Source: Streptococcus canis (GTDB lineage Bacteria > Bacillota > Bacilli > Lactobacillales > Streptococcaceae). Taken from it: 64,000 bases of DNA. The translations under genes were made by a program, and so were the position numbers. Within the stretch, counting starts at the first letter, position 1. Each line of letters starts with the position of its first letter. The stretch is from NCBI RefSeq assembly GCF_900636575.1, contig NZ_LR134293.1:1241501-1305500 (forward strand), written 5' to 3'. Shown piece after piece: positions 18,214-28,595 of the stretch. The notes under the pieces were generated by a model. That model was not told the origin of the DNA and made no database searches. It saw only the letters and a program-made list of their open reading frames with translations.

Positions 18214-20277
18214 TTGTCAAAAAAGACACCACTTATCAAAAAACAAAAAGCAAGCGTTGCAAGACGTCTTCATCTCCTTTTTTTGATTATTGTTTTGTTA
18301 TTTGTGGGGCTTGTTTTACGGCTGGCCTACATGCAAATTTATAACAAGGCTTTTTATGTGAGTAAACTAAAATCGTCGACCGTTTACAAGATTAAGGTTG
18401 CTCAGCCACGTGGCAAGATTTTTGATTATAGTGGCAAGCCCCTTGTCTCAAATACCATCAAGGATGTTGTGACTTATACAAGAAGTCCCAAAGCAAGCGC
18501 CAAGGAATTAAAAACTTTAGCAGAGCATCTTGCGACTTATGTTTCTTATCCTGAGGCTAGGGTAACAAGCCAAGCTAAAAAAGATTTTTATTTGGCTGAC
18601 CCAGAAGTATATGCTAAGGTGGTCAAAAAGCTTCCTAAAAAAGCTACTTTGGATCGCTTTGGCAACCGATTAACCGAGGCTACTATTTATGCTAATGCTG
18701 TTGCCTCTTTAAAAGAAAGTGATCTCGCTTACTCAGCCGATGAGTTAAAAGTAATCGCTATTTTTAACCAAATGAATGGTGCTGCTGTTTTTACAACAGT
18801 CAACTTAAGGACGAACCCCTTAAGTGAACAGGCTATTGCAATGATTTTGGCAAATAAAGCAAAATTACCAGGTATTTCCATTGGAACGGATTGGGAGCGG
18901 CATGTGGAAAATACTAGTCTCGCGTCTATTATGGGCAAAGTTTCTAGTGAGGAAGCGGGACTTCCCAAAGAAGAAGTAGAACAGTACCTCAAAAAAGGGT
19001 ATGCCTTAAATGATCGTGTGGGAACCTCTTACTTGGAAAAAGAATATGAATCTGTTCTCCAAGGTAGCCACGACATTAAAGAAATCAAGACTAATAAGGC
19101 TGGCAAAATCATTTCAGAACGCCAACTTGATAAAGGAGAACAAGGAAAAAATGTAGCATTGACGATTCCCTTGGACTACCAACAAGCTGTAGATGAGATG
19201 ATGAAGCGCTACTATGATGCTGAAATAGCTAACGGGCAAGCAGCCTACTCTGAGGGAATCTATGCCGTTGCTTTAAATCCCAAAACAGGTGCTATTTTAG
19301 CCATGTCAGGTTTATCTCATGATAAGGAAACTGGACACATTCAAAGTGATTCTTTGGGAACAATCACAGATGTGTTCACGCCGGGATCTGTTGTCAAAGG
19401 GGCAACCTTGGCAGCTGGTTGGCAGGCAGGTGTGATTGAGGGCAATCAGGTCCTTACTGACCAAGCTATTCAATTTGGTGGTTCCAAACCAATTAATTCT
19501 TGGTTTACTGTAGGCTCATTGCCAATAACAGCCAGTCAGGCTTTAGAATATTCTTCAAATACCTACATGGTTCAACTAGCTTTGAAAATGATGGGCCAAG
19601 ATTATTATCCAGGAATGACCTTGACGACCTCCGGTATGAAAAAAACCATGTCAGCCCTGCGTGCAGCCTATGCTGAATTTGGAATGGGGGGCCCAACAGG
19701 TATTGATTTACCAGGAGAATCAACTGGCTACTTAACCGATAATTACACCGTTTCAAATGTCCTGACCGAATCTTTTGGCCAGTTTGATAATTATACCACC
19801 ATGCAGTTGGCTCAATATGTCGCAACCATTGCGAATGGTGGCAATCGTTTGGCTCCTCACATTGTTCAGGGAATTTATGAGGATGACGGTAGCCAAGGCC
19901 CGGGTCAGTTGAGCAAGGCTATCGAGACCAGTATTCTTAATAAGGTTCAGTTATCGGGCGACCAATTGGCGATTATTCAAGATGGTTTTTATCAAGTGGT
20001 TAATAGTGGAAGTGCCTACGCCACAGGACGAGCATTAGCTGGTGGTCCGATCACTATTAGTGCTAAAACAGGAACGGCTGAAACCTATGCTATCGATAAA
20101 AATGGTCAAACCTTAGCCACTTACAATTTAAATGTCGTGGCTTACGGGCCAAGTGCTGATGCTGACATTGCAGTAGCTGTCATGTATCCACATGCTACCA
20201 ATTCATTAGCTAAGGCACAACAACTGATCGCTAAAGACATGATTACACTCTACATGACAATGTATGGAAATCAATAA
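18214..20277 (+). CDS. pbp2b: Penicillin-binding protein 2B (class B transpeptidase)
   Basis: Membrane-anchored D,D-transpeptidase of septal/peripheral wall synthesis, 687 residues. There is a short lysine-rich cytoplasmic start, one membrane helix (about residues 22-43), a dimerisation domain with PRGKIFDYSGKPL, and a transpeptidase domain. The active-site SxxK is SVVK in TPGSVVKGATL, SxN is SSN in YSSNTYMVQL, and KTG is SAKTGTAET. The start codon is TTG with the ribosome site AAAGGAGGG. recR starts 11 bases after its stop. Confidence 0.93.
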   Translation: MSKKTPLIKKQKASVARRLHLLFLIIVLLFVGLVLRLAYMQIYNKAFYVSKLKSSTVYKIKVAQPRGKIFDYSGKPLVSNTIKDVVTYTRSPKASAKELKTLAEHLATYVSYPEARVTSQAKKDFYLADPEVYAKVVKKLPKKATLDRFGNRLTEATIYANAVASLKESDLAYSADELKVIAIFNQMNGAAVFTTVNLRTNPLSEQAIAMILANKAKLPGISIGTDWERHVENTSLASIMGKVSSEEAGLPKEEVEQYLKKGYALNDRVGTSYLEKEYESVLQGSHDIKEIKTNKAGKIISERQLDKGEQGKNVALTIPLDYQQAVDEMMKRYYDAEIANGQAAYSEGIYAVALNPKTGAILAMSGLSHDKETGHIQSDSLGTITDVFTPGSVVKGATLAAGWQAGVIEGNQVLTDQAIQFGGSKPINSWFTVGSLPITASQALEYSSNTYMVQLALKMMGQDYYPGMTLTTSGMKKTMSALRAAYAEFGMGGPTGIDLPGESTGYLTDNYTVSNVLTESFGQFDNYTTMQLAQYVATIANGGNRLAPHIVQGIYEDDGSQGPGQLSKAIETSILNKVQLSGDQLAIIQDGFYQVVNSGSAYATGRALAGGPITISAKTGTAETYAIDKNGQTLATYNLNVVAYGPSADADIAVAVMYPHATNSLAKAQQLIAKDMITLYMTMYGNQ

Positions 20278-20288
20278 AGGAGAACTGA

Positions 20289-20885
20289 GTGCTTTACCCA
20301 ACCCCTATTGCAAAATTAATTGAAAGTTATTCCAAACTCCCAGGAATCGGGGTTAAAACGGCAACCAGACTTGCCTTTTACACGATTGGAATGTCTAATG
20401 AAGACGTTAATGATTTTGCTAAAAATTTATTGGCCGCTAAGAGAGAACTGACCTATTGTTCGATTTGTGGAAACCTTACCGATGACGATCCTTGTCACAT
20501 TTGCACAGACACGAGCCGTGATCAGACGACCATTCTGGTAGTAGAAGATGCTAAAGATGTTTCTGCTATGGAAAAAATCCAAGAGTATCATGGCTATTAT
20601 CATGTGCTTCACGGCTTAATTTCGCCCATGAATGGTGTGGGGCCAGATGACATCAATCTTAAACGTTTAATTACCCGTTTAATGGATGGTAAGGTGACCG
20701 AAGTTATCGTAGCTACCAATGCTACAGCTGATGGGGAGGCAACGTCCATGTATATCTCACGGGTCTTGAAGCCAGCAGGAATCAAGGTAACCCGCTTAGC
20801 AAGAGGTCTCGCTGTTGGCTCAGATATTGAGTATGCTGATGAAGTGACCCTACTAAGAGCTATTGAAAATCGGACAGAGCTTTAA
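20289..20885 (+). CDS. recR: Recombination protein RecR
   Basis: Recombination mediator that acts with RecF/RecO on gapped DNA. It has the N-terminal HhH ([14 protein letters not shown]), a zinc finger [16 protein letters not shown], and a TOPRIM domain ([10 protein letters not shown] and [12 protein letters not shown]). Length is 198. GTG start with AAAGGAG upstream. The pbp2b-recR-ddl-murF order is conserved among streptococci. Confidence 0.96.
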   Translation: MLYPTPIAKLIESYSKLPGIGVKTATRLAFYTIGMSNEDVNDFAKNLLAAKRELTYCSICGNLTDDDPCHICTDTSRDQTTILVVEDAKDVSAMEKIQEYHGYYHVLHGLISPMNGVGPDDINLKRLITRLMDGKVTEVIVATNATADGEATSMYISRVLKPAGIKVTRLARGLAVGSDIEYADEVTLLRAIENRTEL

Positions 20886-21054
20886 TGAATAGAAACAAGT
20901 GGTTATTCTTACTTAGGTTAAGGTTCAGAAAAACTCATTCACAGTTTTAGATCGAGATGACCAAACAGAGACAACTGTTGTCAGAAGATTTTGAAAAGCC
21001 CTCTTCTTTTTGCTATAATAAGGAAGCATTTAATTCAGTTAGGAAAGGTTAGCT

Positions 21055-22101
21055 ATGTCTAAACAAACGTTAGTGTTATTATATGGAGGTCGCTCTGCAG
21101 AACGTGAAGTCTCTGTGCTTTCAGCAGAAAGTGTCATGCGAGCAGTTAACTATGATAAGTTTTTAGTGAAAACTTATTTTATTAGTCAGACAGGACAATT
21201 CATCAAAACTCAGGAATTTTTAGAAAGACCAGCGGCCACAGAACGCTTGATGACTAATGAGACTATCCAACTTGATCAACAAATCAAGCCAAGTGACATT
21301 TATGACGATAAGGCAGTTGTCTTTCCAGTTTTGCATGGACCTATGGGAGAAGACGGTTCTATCCAAGGTTTCTTAGAAGTGTTAGGAATGCCTTATGTAG
21401 GAACGAATATCCTCTCCTCGAGTGTGGCCATGGATAAAATTACGACCAAGCGCGTCTTAGAGTCAGCCGGTATTCCTCAGGTAGCTTACACTGTTTATAT
21501 TGATGGGCAGGATCTAGAAGCTTGTCTGACAAAGACCTTAGCCACCCTATCTTTTCCTATTTTTGTCAAGCCAGCTAATATGGGATCGTCAGTAGGGATT
21601 TCCAAAGCCCAAACAAAAGCAGAATTAAAAGAAGCCATTCAATTAGCGCTAACCTATGACAGTCGTGTCTTGATTGAACAAGGCGTGGTTGCCAGAGAAA
21701 TTGAAGTTGGTCTCCTTGGGAATACAGAAGTCAAGTCAACCTTACCAGGTGAAGTCGTCAAGGATGTTGATTTTTACGACTATCAAGCCAAGTATATTGA
21801 CAACAAGATCACCATGGCTATCCCAGCAGAAATTGATCCAGAGATTATGGCAACCATGCGGGTTTATGCTGAGTCAGCCTTCAAAGCCTTGGGTGGTTGT
21901 GGGTTGTCTCGTTGTGACTTTTTCTTGAGCCAAGACGGGCAGGTTTACCTTAACGAATTAAACACCATGCCAGGCTTTACTCAATGGTCTATGTACCCGC
22001 TTTTATGGGAGAATATGGGCTTGGCTTATCCAGATTTGATTGAAGAGCTGGTGATACTGGCACAAGAAATGTTTGACCAGCGTGAGAGCCACCTGATTTA
22101 A
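21055..22101 (+). CDS. ddl: D-alanine--D-alanine ligase
   Basis: ATP-dependent ligation of two D-alanines for peptidoglycan precursors. An N-terminal domain begins [15 protein letters not shown], the ATP-grasp central domain has [17 protein letters not shown], and the C-terminal catalytic segment includes SRCDFF and [11 protein letters not shown]. The dipeptide product is the substrate of MurF, encoded next. The residues fit D-Ala-D-Ala specificity; nothing suggests a D-Ala-D-Lac enzyme. Confidence 0.95.
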   Translation: MSKQTLVLLYGGRSAEREVSVLSAESVMRAVNYDKFLVKTYFISQTGQFIKTQEFLERPAATERLMTNETIQLDQQIKPSDIYDDKAVVFPVLHGPMGEDGSIQGFLEVLGMPYVGTNILSSSVAMDKITTKRVLESAGIPQVAYTVYIDGQDLEACLTKTLATLSFPIFVKPANMGSSVGISKAQTKAELKEAIQLALTYDSRVLIEQGVVAREIEVGLLGNTEVKSTLPGEVVKDVDFYDYQAKYIDNKITMAIPAEIDPEIMATMRVYAESAFKALGGCGLSRCDFFLSQDGQVYLNELNTMPGFTQWSMYPLLWENMGLAYPDLIEELVILAQEMFDQRESHLI

Positions 22102-22131
22102 ACCTACGATGTTGAGTATCATTTACTTGGA

Positions 22132-22176
22132 TGGAACGGCAAACATCGCCAAGATGTGACGTTCGTCCTTTTTTGT
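22132..22176 (+). terminator. ddl terminator
   Basis: GGAACG pairs with CGTTCgTCC around an inner ACATC/GATGT stem, followed by a T run. Confidence 0.7.
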
Positions 22177-22299
22177 TGCTCTTTTAGGAAGAATAGCAGA
22201 GCTATTAAGGGAGTTTGACATTTTAGACAATTTTCTGATATTTTATGCTATAATAGAAGGGAAATTGTAAAAAACAAGTGTTCTTAGAAGGAAAGCAAA

Positions 22300-23685
22300 A
22301 TGAAATTAACCTTACACGAAGTGGCCAAAATTGTTGATGCACAAAACAATGTGTCTGACTTGGACGACGTTCCTCTGAATCAGATTGAGTTTGATAGCCG
22401 AAAGATTACAGAAGGAGACCTCTTTTTACCCTTAAAAGGTCAAAGGGATGGTCATGAGTTTATTGATTTAGCCTTTCAAAATGGCGCTGTCGCTACTTTT
22501 TCAGAAAAAGAATTACCGGGGAAACCCCATCTTCTTGTTGACGACTGCCTAAAAGCTTTTCAAAAGCTAGCCCATTATTATCTTGATAAGATGCGCGTGG
22601 ATGTTATTGCTGTGACAGGCTCAAATGGCAAAACATCCACCAAGGATATGATAGGAGCTGTCCTATCAACCACTTACAAAACCTATAAAACGCAAGGAAA
22701 TTACAATAATGAGATCGGCTTGCCTTATACCGTTCTCCACATGCCTGAAGATACCGAGAAAATTGTCCTTGAAATGGGGCAGGATCACATGGGAGATATT
22801 CATCTCCTATCTGAAATTGCAAGACCCCGTATTGCAGTTTTGACCTTAGTCGGCGAAGCTCATTTAGAATATTTTGGAAGCCGAGACAAGATAGCTCAAG
22901 GCAAAATGCAGATTGTTGACGGCATGAATTCAGATGGGATTTTAATTGCTCCGGGAGATCCTATTATTGACCCATATCTTCCCAAAAATCAGATGGTTAT
23001 CCGTTTTGGAGATCAACAAGAAATTGATGTTACTGATATTCAAGAAGACAAAGATAGCCTGACCTTTAAGACGAATGTTTTGGCAGAGCCAGTGACCCTG
23101 CCCTTATCAGGGAAATACAATGCTATCAACGCAATGGTTGCGGCCTATGTTGGAAAATTATTGGCAGTAACAGATGAGGATATTATCGAAGCGCTTGAAT
23201 CTGTTCAGTTAACAGGTAACCGTACGGAGTGGAAAAAGGCAGCCAATGGTGCTGATATTTTATCAGATGTTTACAATGCTAATCCAACAGCCATGCGTCT
23301 GATTTTACAAACATTTGCCAGCATTTCAACAAATCCAGAAGGCAAAAAAATGGCAGTGCTAGCAGATATGAAAGAACTAGGAGAAGACTCTGTTGCTTTG
23401 CATTCACAATTAATCCAACAGTTGTCACCTGATAGCATTGCTCAGCTTGTTTTTTATGGGGACGATATCCAAGAACTGGCACAATTAGCTAGTCACCTTT
23501 ATCCTGCCGGGAAAGTACGCTTTTTTCCTAAGAATCAACAGGAAGACCAGTTTGAAGCTATGCAAGAGCATGTCCAAGCTATTCTCAATCCTTCTGATCA
23601 AATCCTCTTAAAAGGAAGTAACTCGATGGGCTTGGCTAGGTTGGTTGACGATTTAGTAGGCAAGAAGGGGGAAGAGAGCCATTAG
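22300..23685 (+). CDS. murF: UDP-MurNAc-tripeptide--D-Ala-D-Ala ligase
   Basis: Mur ligase that adds D-Ala-D-Ala to the UDP-MurNAc-tripeptide in the cytosol. The P-loop is TGSNGKTSTKDM (about residue 106). The middle domain has NYNNEIGLPYTVL, and the C-terminal domain has SDVYNANPTAM and LKGSNSMGL. Length 461 is complete. A TATAAT-like -10 lies near 22250, so it is probably transcribed separately from ddl. Confidence 0.95.
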   Translation: MKLTLHEVAKIVDAQNNVSDLDDVPLNQIEFDSRKITEGDLFLPLKGQRDGHEFIDLAFQNGAVATFSEKELPGKPHLLVDDCLKAFQKLAHYYLDKMRVDVIAVTGSNGKTSTKDMIGAVLSTTYKTYKTQGNYNNEIGLPYTVLHMPEDTEKIVLEMGQDHMGDIHLLSEIARPRIAVLTLVGEAHLEYFGSRDKIAQGKMQIVDGMNSDGILIAPGDPIIDPYLPKNQMVIRFGDQQEIDVTDIQEDKDSLTFKTNVLAEPVTLPLSGKYNAINAMVAAYVGKLLAVTDEDIIEALESVQLTGNRTEWKKAANGADILSDVYNANPTAMRLILQTFASISTNPEGKKMAVLADMKELGEDSVALHSQLIQQLSPDSIAQLVFYGDDIQELAQLASHLYPAGKVRFFPKNQQEDQFEAMQEHVQAILNPSDQILLKGSNSMGLARLVDDLVGKKGEESH

Positions 23686-23771
23686 CCTTAGTTTTTAGAA
23701 AAAACACAGAGAAGGGGCTTGTTCTCTCATGAAGATTAAGGTATAATGAAAAAACATAGAAAGGTATGGTT

Positions 23772-24467
23772 ATGGATTTTTTTGCAACTGACCCCATTGG
23801 GTTACCTCACACCTCGCTTGTTTTTTACTTGTCATCACTTTTGATAGCATCTTTGCTAGTCTTTTTAACCCTTCAATCTTATAAATCAAGACCGTATCGC
23901 TATTTTTTCTTGGCTTTGCAGTTGTCACAAGTGATAGGCTTATACACTTGGTATGCTTTGAGAGGATTTCCCCTAAGCGAATCCTTACCCTTGTATCATT
24001 GTCGTATTGCCATGCTGGCTGTCTTTTTCCTACCAGACCGTAATAGCTTCAAGCAGCTGTTTATGGTGTTGGGGATAGGTGGGACTTTCTTGGCACTTTT
24101 ATCGCCAGACCTTTATCCTTTCAAGCTATGGCATGTGGCGAATGTCGCCTTTTACCTGGGTCACTACGCCCTATTGGTTAATGGTTTGATTTACCTCTTG
24201 CGTTTCTACAACTCAAGTCAATTAAAATTCGCTCTAGTGTTACGTTATTTTGCAACGGTCAACTTTATTCTTCTCTTGGTTAGTTTGGCCACCAAGGGAA
24301 ATTATGGTTTTGTGATAGATATTCCAGTGATTCACACTCATCACTTGCTCTTGAACTTTGTGATTGTCACCGGAGGATTGACGCTCATGGTCAAATTAAT
24401 CGAGTGGGCTTATCTCAAATTTGGAGAAGTACAAGCCTTGGAGTTGGCCTTTTCTAAAGAAAAGTAA
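23772..24467 (+). CDS. YwaF/TIGR02206-like integral membrane protein
   Basis: About 231 residues with roughly seven membrane segments. The histidine/arginine motif SLPLYHCRIAML after the second or third helix and the late IDIPVIHTHHLLLNF are typical of the TIGR02206 (YwaF) family, whose function is unknown. I use ATG 23772, 7 bases after AGAAAGG, over ATG 23766, which abuts that site. A terminator at 24507-24538 separates it from prfC. Confidence 0.8.
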   Translation: MDFFATDPIGLPHTSLVFYLSSLLIASLLVFLTLQSYKSRPYRYFFLALQLSQVIGLYTWYALRGFPLSESLPLYHCRIAMLAVFFLPDRNSFKQLFMVLGIGGTFLALLSPDLYPFKLWHVANVAFYLGHYALLVNGLIYLLRFYNSSQLKFALVLRYFATVNFILLLVSLATKGNYGFVIDIPVIHTHHLLLNFVIVTGGLTLMVKLIEWAYLKFGEVQALELAFSKEK

Positions 24468-24506
24468 GCCGTTGAAAAAGCACCTAAAATCAGCTATAAT
24501 AAGAAG

Positions 24507-24718
24507 GGTCTGGGATGATTTCCAGACTCGCTTTTTTTAGAAAAAAACAATAGCAATTAGCTAAAGATAAGCTAACCGTAAGCCTCTTAACATTTTTAAG
24601 GGCCAATCAACTGTGGAGAATGACCAGTCTAGCACAAGCCTTTTATATCAACGAGAATGTCATTAAAGCTAGGACTCATAGGAAAGCTCTGCTATTTTAA
24701 CAAACAAGGAAAAAAAGA
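24507..24718 (+). terminator. Terminator and featureless leader before prfC
   Basis: GTCTGG (24508-24513) pairs with CCAGAC (24522-24527) before a T-rich run ending near 24538. The remaining 180 bases hold only short frames; none matches a family I recognise. AAGGA precedes prfC. Confidence 0.55.
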
Positions 24719-26263
24719 ATGTCACTTATAGAAGAAATTAAAAAGCGTCGCACCTTCGCTATTATCAGTCACCCAGATGCGGGGAAAACAACAATTACCG
24801 AACAACTTCTCTACTTTGGTGGAGAGATTCGTGAAGCCGGGACGGTGAAAGGAAAGAAATCAGGTCAGTTTGCCAAGTCAGACTGGATGGATATTGAAAA
24901 GCAACGTGGGATTTCCGTTACCTCATCCGTGATGCAATTTGATTATGCTGGCAAACGGGTTAATATCCTAGACACACCAGGACACGAAGACTTTTCTGAG
25001 GATACTTACCGAACCCTGATGGCGGTGGATGCTGCTGTTATGGTTGTTGACTCTGCCAAAGGGATTGAAGCTCAGACGAAAAAGTTATTTGAAGTTGTCA
25101 AACACCGTAATATTCCTGTTTTTACCTTTATCAACAAGTTAGACCGTGATGGCCGTGAGCCCTTGGAACTCTTAGAAGAGTTAGAAGAAGTTCTAGGTAT
25201 TGCTTCTTACCCAATGAATTGGCCCATTGGTATGGGACGCGCCTTTGAGGGCCTATATGATTTGCACAATAAACGTTTAGAACTTTACAAAGGTGACCAG
25301 CGATTTGCTGATTTTGAAGAAGGGGCAGTTCTTTTTGCGAAAAATCCTTTCTATGAGCAAGCTTTGGAAGATATTGAATTACTGGAAGAAGCTGGTAATG
25401 ATTTTTCGGAACAAGCTGTTTTAGATGGTAAACTTACCCCTGTTTTCTTTGGCTCAGCCTTGACCAATTTCGGTGTGCAGACCTTTCTAGATACTTTCTT
25501 GGAATTTGCTCCAGAACCTCATGGTCACAAAACGACTGAAGATGTCATGATTGACCCTCTGGATAAAGATTTTTCTGGCTTTGTCTTTAAAATCCAAGCC
25601 AATATGGACCCTAAACACCGTGACCGCATTGCCTTTGTCCGTATTGTTTCAGGTGAATTTCAAAAAGGAATGGCTGTTAACTTAACCCGAACTGGCAAAG
25701 GAGCGAAATTATCCAACGTCACCCAGTTTATGGCAGAATCTCGTGAAAATGTTCAGAATGCTGTGGCCGGAGATATTATTGGGGTTTATGATACAGGTAC
25801 CTATCAAGTTGGTGATACCTTGACTGTTGGTAAACGTAAGTTTGAATTTGAACCACTGCCAACCTTTACCCCAGAGATTTTCATGAAAGTTTCCCCGAAA
25901 AATGTCATGAAGCAAAAATCATTCCACAAGGGAATGGAGCAGTTGGTGCAAGAAGGAGCTGTTCAGCTTTACAAAAATTACCAGACTGGTGAATACATGT
26001 TGGGAGCTGTTGGGCAGCTGCAATTTGAAGTCTTTAAGCACCGTATGGAAGGTGAATACAAGGCTGAAGTTGTAATGACACCGATGGGGAAAAAGACTGT
26101 TCGCTGGATTTCAGAAGATGATTTGGATCAACGCATGTCGTCAAGTCGAAACATTCTGGCTAAAGACCGTTTTGATCAACCTGTTTTCCTATTCGAAAAT
26201 GAATTTGCCCTCCGCTGGTTTGCAGACAAATACCCAGATGTCACCTTAGAAGAAAAAATGTAA
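24719..26263 (+). CDS. prfC: Peptide chain release factor 3
   Basis: Translational GTPase that removes RF1/RF2 after termination. The G1 motif is SHPDAGKTT (about residues 16-24), G3 is DTPGHEDF, and G4 is FINKLDRD. Domain II and the RF3-specific C-terminal domain follow. Length 514 is normal. ATG with AAGGA about 8 bases upstream. Confidence 0.95.
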   Translation: MSLIEEIKKRRTFAIISHPDAGKTTITEQLLYFGGEIREAGTVKGKKSGQFAKSDWMDIEKQRGISVTSSVMQFDYAGKRVNILDTPGHEDFSEDTYRTLMAVDAAVMVVDSAKGIEAQTKKLFEVVKHRNIPVFTFINKLDRDGREPLELLEELEEVLGIASYPMNWPIGMGRAFEGLYDLHNKRLELYKGDQRFADFEEGAVLFAKNPFYEQALEDIELLEEAGNDFSEQAVLDGKLTPVFFGSALTNFGVQTFLDTFLEFAPEPHGHKTTEDVMIDPLDKDFSGFVFKIQANMDPKHRDRIAFVRIVSGEFQKGMAVNLTRTGKGAKLSNVTQFMAESRENVQNAVAGDIIGVYDTGTYQVGDTLTVGKRKFEFEPLPTFTPEIFMKVSPKNVMKQKSFHKGMEQLVQEGAVQLYKNYQTGEYMLGAVGQLQFEVFKHRMEGEYKAEVVMTPMGKKTVRWISEDDLDQRMSSSRNILAKDRFDQPVFLFENEFALRWFADKYPDVTLEEKM

Positions 26264-26390
26264 TGCCTATTGAGATTGAAACAATAAGACCTAGTTGCTT
26301 TCTAGCTAGATTGAGTTGCCTCAGTCTCTTTTTTGTTAGAACTGACGACATTTAGAAATTATGGTATAGTAAGAAAAAGGAGGATTACTT

Positions 26391-26774
26391 ATGGGACTTT
26401 TATCAGGACTATTAGGAAATGCATCACAGCAGGATAATCAAAAGATTGAAGCGCAGCTAGCAGATGTTTTAGTAACTGGAGAACAAGTAGAACTAGCTTT
26501 TTCCTTGATTAGGGATTTGCTTGTCTTCACTGAAAAACGCTTGATTTTAGTGGACAAACAAGGGGTGACGGGTAAGAAAGTGACTTACAAATCGATTCCT
26601 TATCGCTCTATTTCTCGATTTAGTGTGGAAACCTCAGGTCATTTTGATTTAGATGCGGAGTTAAAGATTTGGATTTCATCTGCTATGGAGCCAGCCGAAA
26701 GCTTGCAGTTTAAGAGCGATCAAAGTGTTATTGCCATTCAACAGGCCTTGGCAGCAGCTGTTTTAGGAGAATGA
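26391..26774 (+). CDS. PH-domain protein (bPH_1 type)
   Basis: A 127-residue soluble protein made of one bacterial PH-like domain. Landmarks are ALVTG-like LADVLVTGEQV, LVFTEKRLILVDKQG, KSIPYRSISRFSVETSG and the final helix QSVIAIQQALAAA. The family (YvbH-like, bPH_1) has no firm function. It is monocistronic, with AAAGGAGG before the ATG and a hairpin terminator after. Confidence 0.8.
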   Translation: MGLLSGLLGNASQQDNQKIEAQLADVLVTGEQVELAFSLIRDLLVFTEKRLILVDKQGVTGKKVTYKSIPYRSISRFSVETSGHFDLDAELKIWISSAMEPAESLQFKSDQSVIAIQQALAAAVLGE

Positions 26775-26791
26775 CATACGATTATTAAGAT

Positions 26792-26835
26792 AAAACATGG
26801 CCACTGTTTCAGTAGAGAGGGTCATGTTTTTTGTT
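26792..26835 (+). terminator. Terminator after the PH-domain gene
   Basis: AAAACATG..CC pairs with GG..CATGTTTT and is followed by further T. Confidence 0.8.
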
Positions 26836-26990
26836 TCCAAAAAGAGGTAGTTTGCCATTATCAAAAAGGAATGTACTTTAAAATTAGTGTGATGCCAAGA
26901 GAATTCAAATAAGTCATTTTGATTTCTAAGCAAAGTTTTTGAAAAGGCTATATATTTTTGATAGGATAAGTTTTTGAGGAGCATTAAATA

Positions 26991-27725
26991 ATGATAATAG
27001 AATTAAAAAATGTTGGTAAGGTCTTCCCCGAGTCACATTTCCAGTTGGAGGGAATTTCCTTTGCTATTGAAGAAGGAGAAATCGTTGGCTTAATTGGTTC
27101 AAATGGAACTGGGAAAAGTACGATTTTGAAGATGATGAATGGTTTGATTCCTTACGATAAAGGTTGTGTTCGCTACAAAGAACGAGAGTTAAACAGCTTA
27201 TCTGCTAGTCAATTGCGACACATGCGTAAAGATATTGCCTATATTTTTCAGCACCATAACCTTTTGCCAGGTGAAACGGTTTTTTACCACCTTTCTCTTG
27301 TTTACAAATTGAATCATCAGAAAATAGATGACAGAGCTATTGATGACATTCTGGATTTTTTAGGTTTAACAAGGGTGAAACAGGTTAAATGCCATAGTTT
27401 AAGTGGCGGCCAGCAGCAAAAAGTGGCCATTGCCATGGCTATTTTACAAAAACCGAGATTGATTTTATGTGATGAAATCAGTTCAGCCTTGGATACCAAT
27501 AGTGAAAAAGAGATTTTTGATTTATTAGCTAGTTTACGTGAGAAATACGGTATTTCTATCCTAATGATTGCCCATCATCTATCTGTTTTAAAACAATACT
27601 GTGATCGTGTGATGATTTTAGATGGACAGGCTATCGCAGAGACTGTGATTCCTGTAAAGTCAAGAATTGATCAACTGACAACAGATTACGTGACCCAAGT
27701 AAAGGAGTTTTTATTACATGACTGA
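26991..27725 (+). CDS. MetN-like ABC transporter ATP-binding protein
   Basis: ATPase subunit of an importer, 244 residues. Walker A is GSNGTGKST, the Q-loop is YIFQHHNLL, the signature is LSGGQQQKVAIAMA, Walker B is LILCDEISSALD and the H-loop is IAHHLS. It resembles MetN/PhnC importer ATPases but lacks the C-terminal ACT (NIL) sensor domain of full-length MetN. It overlaps the permease gene by 8 bases. The binding-protein gene that should complete the system survives only as a stub at 28400-28468, so transport may be impaired or depend on another binding protein. Confidence 0.88.
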   Translation: MIIELKNVGKVFPESHFQLEGISFAIEEGEIVGLIGSNGTGKSTILKMMNGLIPYDKGCVRYKERELNSLSASQLRHMRKDIAYIFQHHNLLPGETVFYHLSLVYKLNHQKIDDRAIDDILDFLGLTRVKQVKCHSLSGGQQQKVAIAMAILQKPRLILCDEISSALDTNSEKEIFDLLASLREKYGISILMIAHHLSVLKQYCDRVMILDGQAIAETVIPVKSRIDQLTTDYVTQVKEFLLHD

Positions 27726-28380
27726 TATTTTGGCAAAACATGGTGAAGGGATTCTCAAATCTTTTTGGGATACTAATCTGATGCTAGGACTTACTTTAGC
27801 TTTGTGTTTTCTGATTGCTTTCCCCACAGGTATCTTGCTCTTTTCTCTGAAAAAATCGTATCTAATCAGGCATCCTTTGGCTTATCAATTTCTAAACCTT
27901 CTACTTGGAAGTCTGCGCAGCGTTCCCTTCCTTATCTTCATCTTTGTGCTCATTCCCCTCAATCGTTTACTTTTTGGAACATCTTTTGGAACCATAGCAG
28001 CCATTTTACCACTGACCCTCGTATCGGTGAGTTTGTATGCGCGTTACGTCGAACAGGCCTTGCTAAATGTTCCACAAATTGTTGTGGATAGGGCACTTAG
28101 TCTAGGGGCTAGTAAAGGACAGCTCATTCGTTATTTTTTAATTCCCTCCATCAAGATGGACCTTGTTTTGTCTTTTACAGCAACGGCAATCAGTGTTCTA
28201 GGGTATTCCACAGTTATGGGGGTCATTGGGGCAGGAGGCTTAGGAGAGTACGCCTATCGTTTTGGCTACCAAGAGTATGATTACCCAGTTATGTATTTGA
28301 TTGTTTTCTTATTTATTATGTACGTCTTTATCTTGCAAAGTCTCGGTTATTTTTTAGCCAACCGCTATGCAAAGAAATAA
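27718..28380 (+). CDS. MetI-like ABC transporter permease
   Basis: Permease subunit of 220 residues with about five membrane segments. The EAA coupling loop is readable as DRALSLGASKGQLIRYFLIP, followed by GAGGLGEYAYRFGY, which is characteristic of MetI-type methionine permeases. It overlaps its ATPase gene. Methionine or a similar small amino acid is the most likely substrate by family, but without the binding protein this cannot be settled. Confidence 0.87.
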   Translation: MTDILAKHGEGILKSFWDTNLMLGLTLALCFLIAFPTGILLFSLKKSYLIRHPLAYQFLNLLLGSLRSVPFLIFIFVLIPLNRLLFGTSFGTIAAILPLTLVSVSLYARYVEQALLNVPQIVVDRALSLGASKGQLIRYFLIPSIKMDLVLSFTATAISVLGYSTVMGVIGAGGLGEYAYRFGYQEYDYPVMYLIVFLFIMYVFILQSLGYFLANRYAKK

Positions 28381-28399
28381 TCAAAAGCAAAGAGAAGTT

Positions 28400-28468
28400 A
28401 TGAAAAAAAGTACTTCCCCTAGTCTGTTTCCTGATAGTATCAGTTTTCTTATGAAAGCGTGTTATTAA
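28400..28468 (+). pseudogene. Remnant of a lipoprotein substrate-binding protein gene
   Basis: Nineteen bases after the permease, ATG with GAGAAG upstream opens a 22-codon frame ending FLMKACY-stop. The run of seven A after the ATG appears to be one base too long. With six A the same DNA reads MKKVLPLVCFLIVSVFL, a perfect lipoprotein signal peptide, and the ending KAC in the first frame supplies the lipobox cysteine. Two frames of one signal peptide are thus spliced by small indels, and the mature domain of about 250 residues is gone. I infer a decayed binding-protein gene of this ABC operon. Confidence 0.65.
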
Positions 28469-28556
28469 TGAGGTTAACCTTATTTCCTATCTTTTTATTT
28501 CTAATTGTGTTACACTAGTTAGGTTGTTAATCAAACGACAAAATTAAAAGGCTTAT

Positions 28557-28580
28557 AAGGCAGCTTCGCACTGCCTTTTT
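28557..28580 (+). terminator. Terminator-like hairpin in the cshA leader
   Basis: AAGGCAG-CTTCGCA-CTGCCTT followed by TTT lies only 16 bases before the cshA start. An extended -10 (TGTTACACT, 28507-28515) lies about 40 bases upstream of it. If that promoter is used, the hairpin is an attenuator within the cshA leader; otherwise it is the ABC operon's terminator. Confidence 0.65.
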
Positions 28581-28595
28581 AGAAAAGAGAAACAA

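Noticed and set aside
20885..20950. A 21-codon frame starting at the recR stop ([10 protein letters not shown]...)
   Set aside because: No ribosome site of its own, overlaps recR, no recognisable similarity; probably chance.
24540..24718. Possible gene remnant before prfC
   Set aside because: Short open stretches exist in two frames but none shows a motif or composition I recognise.
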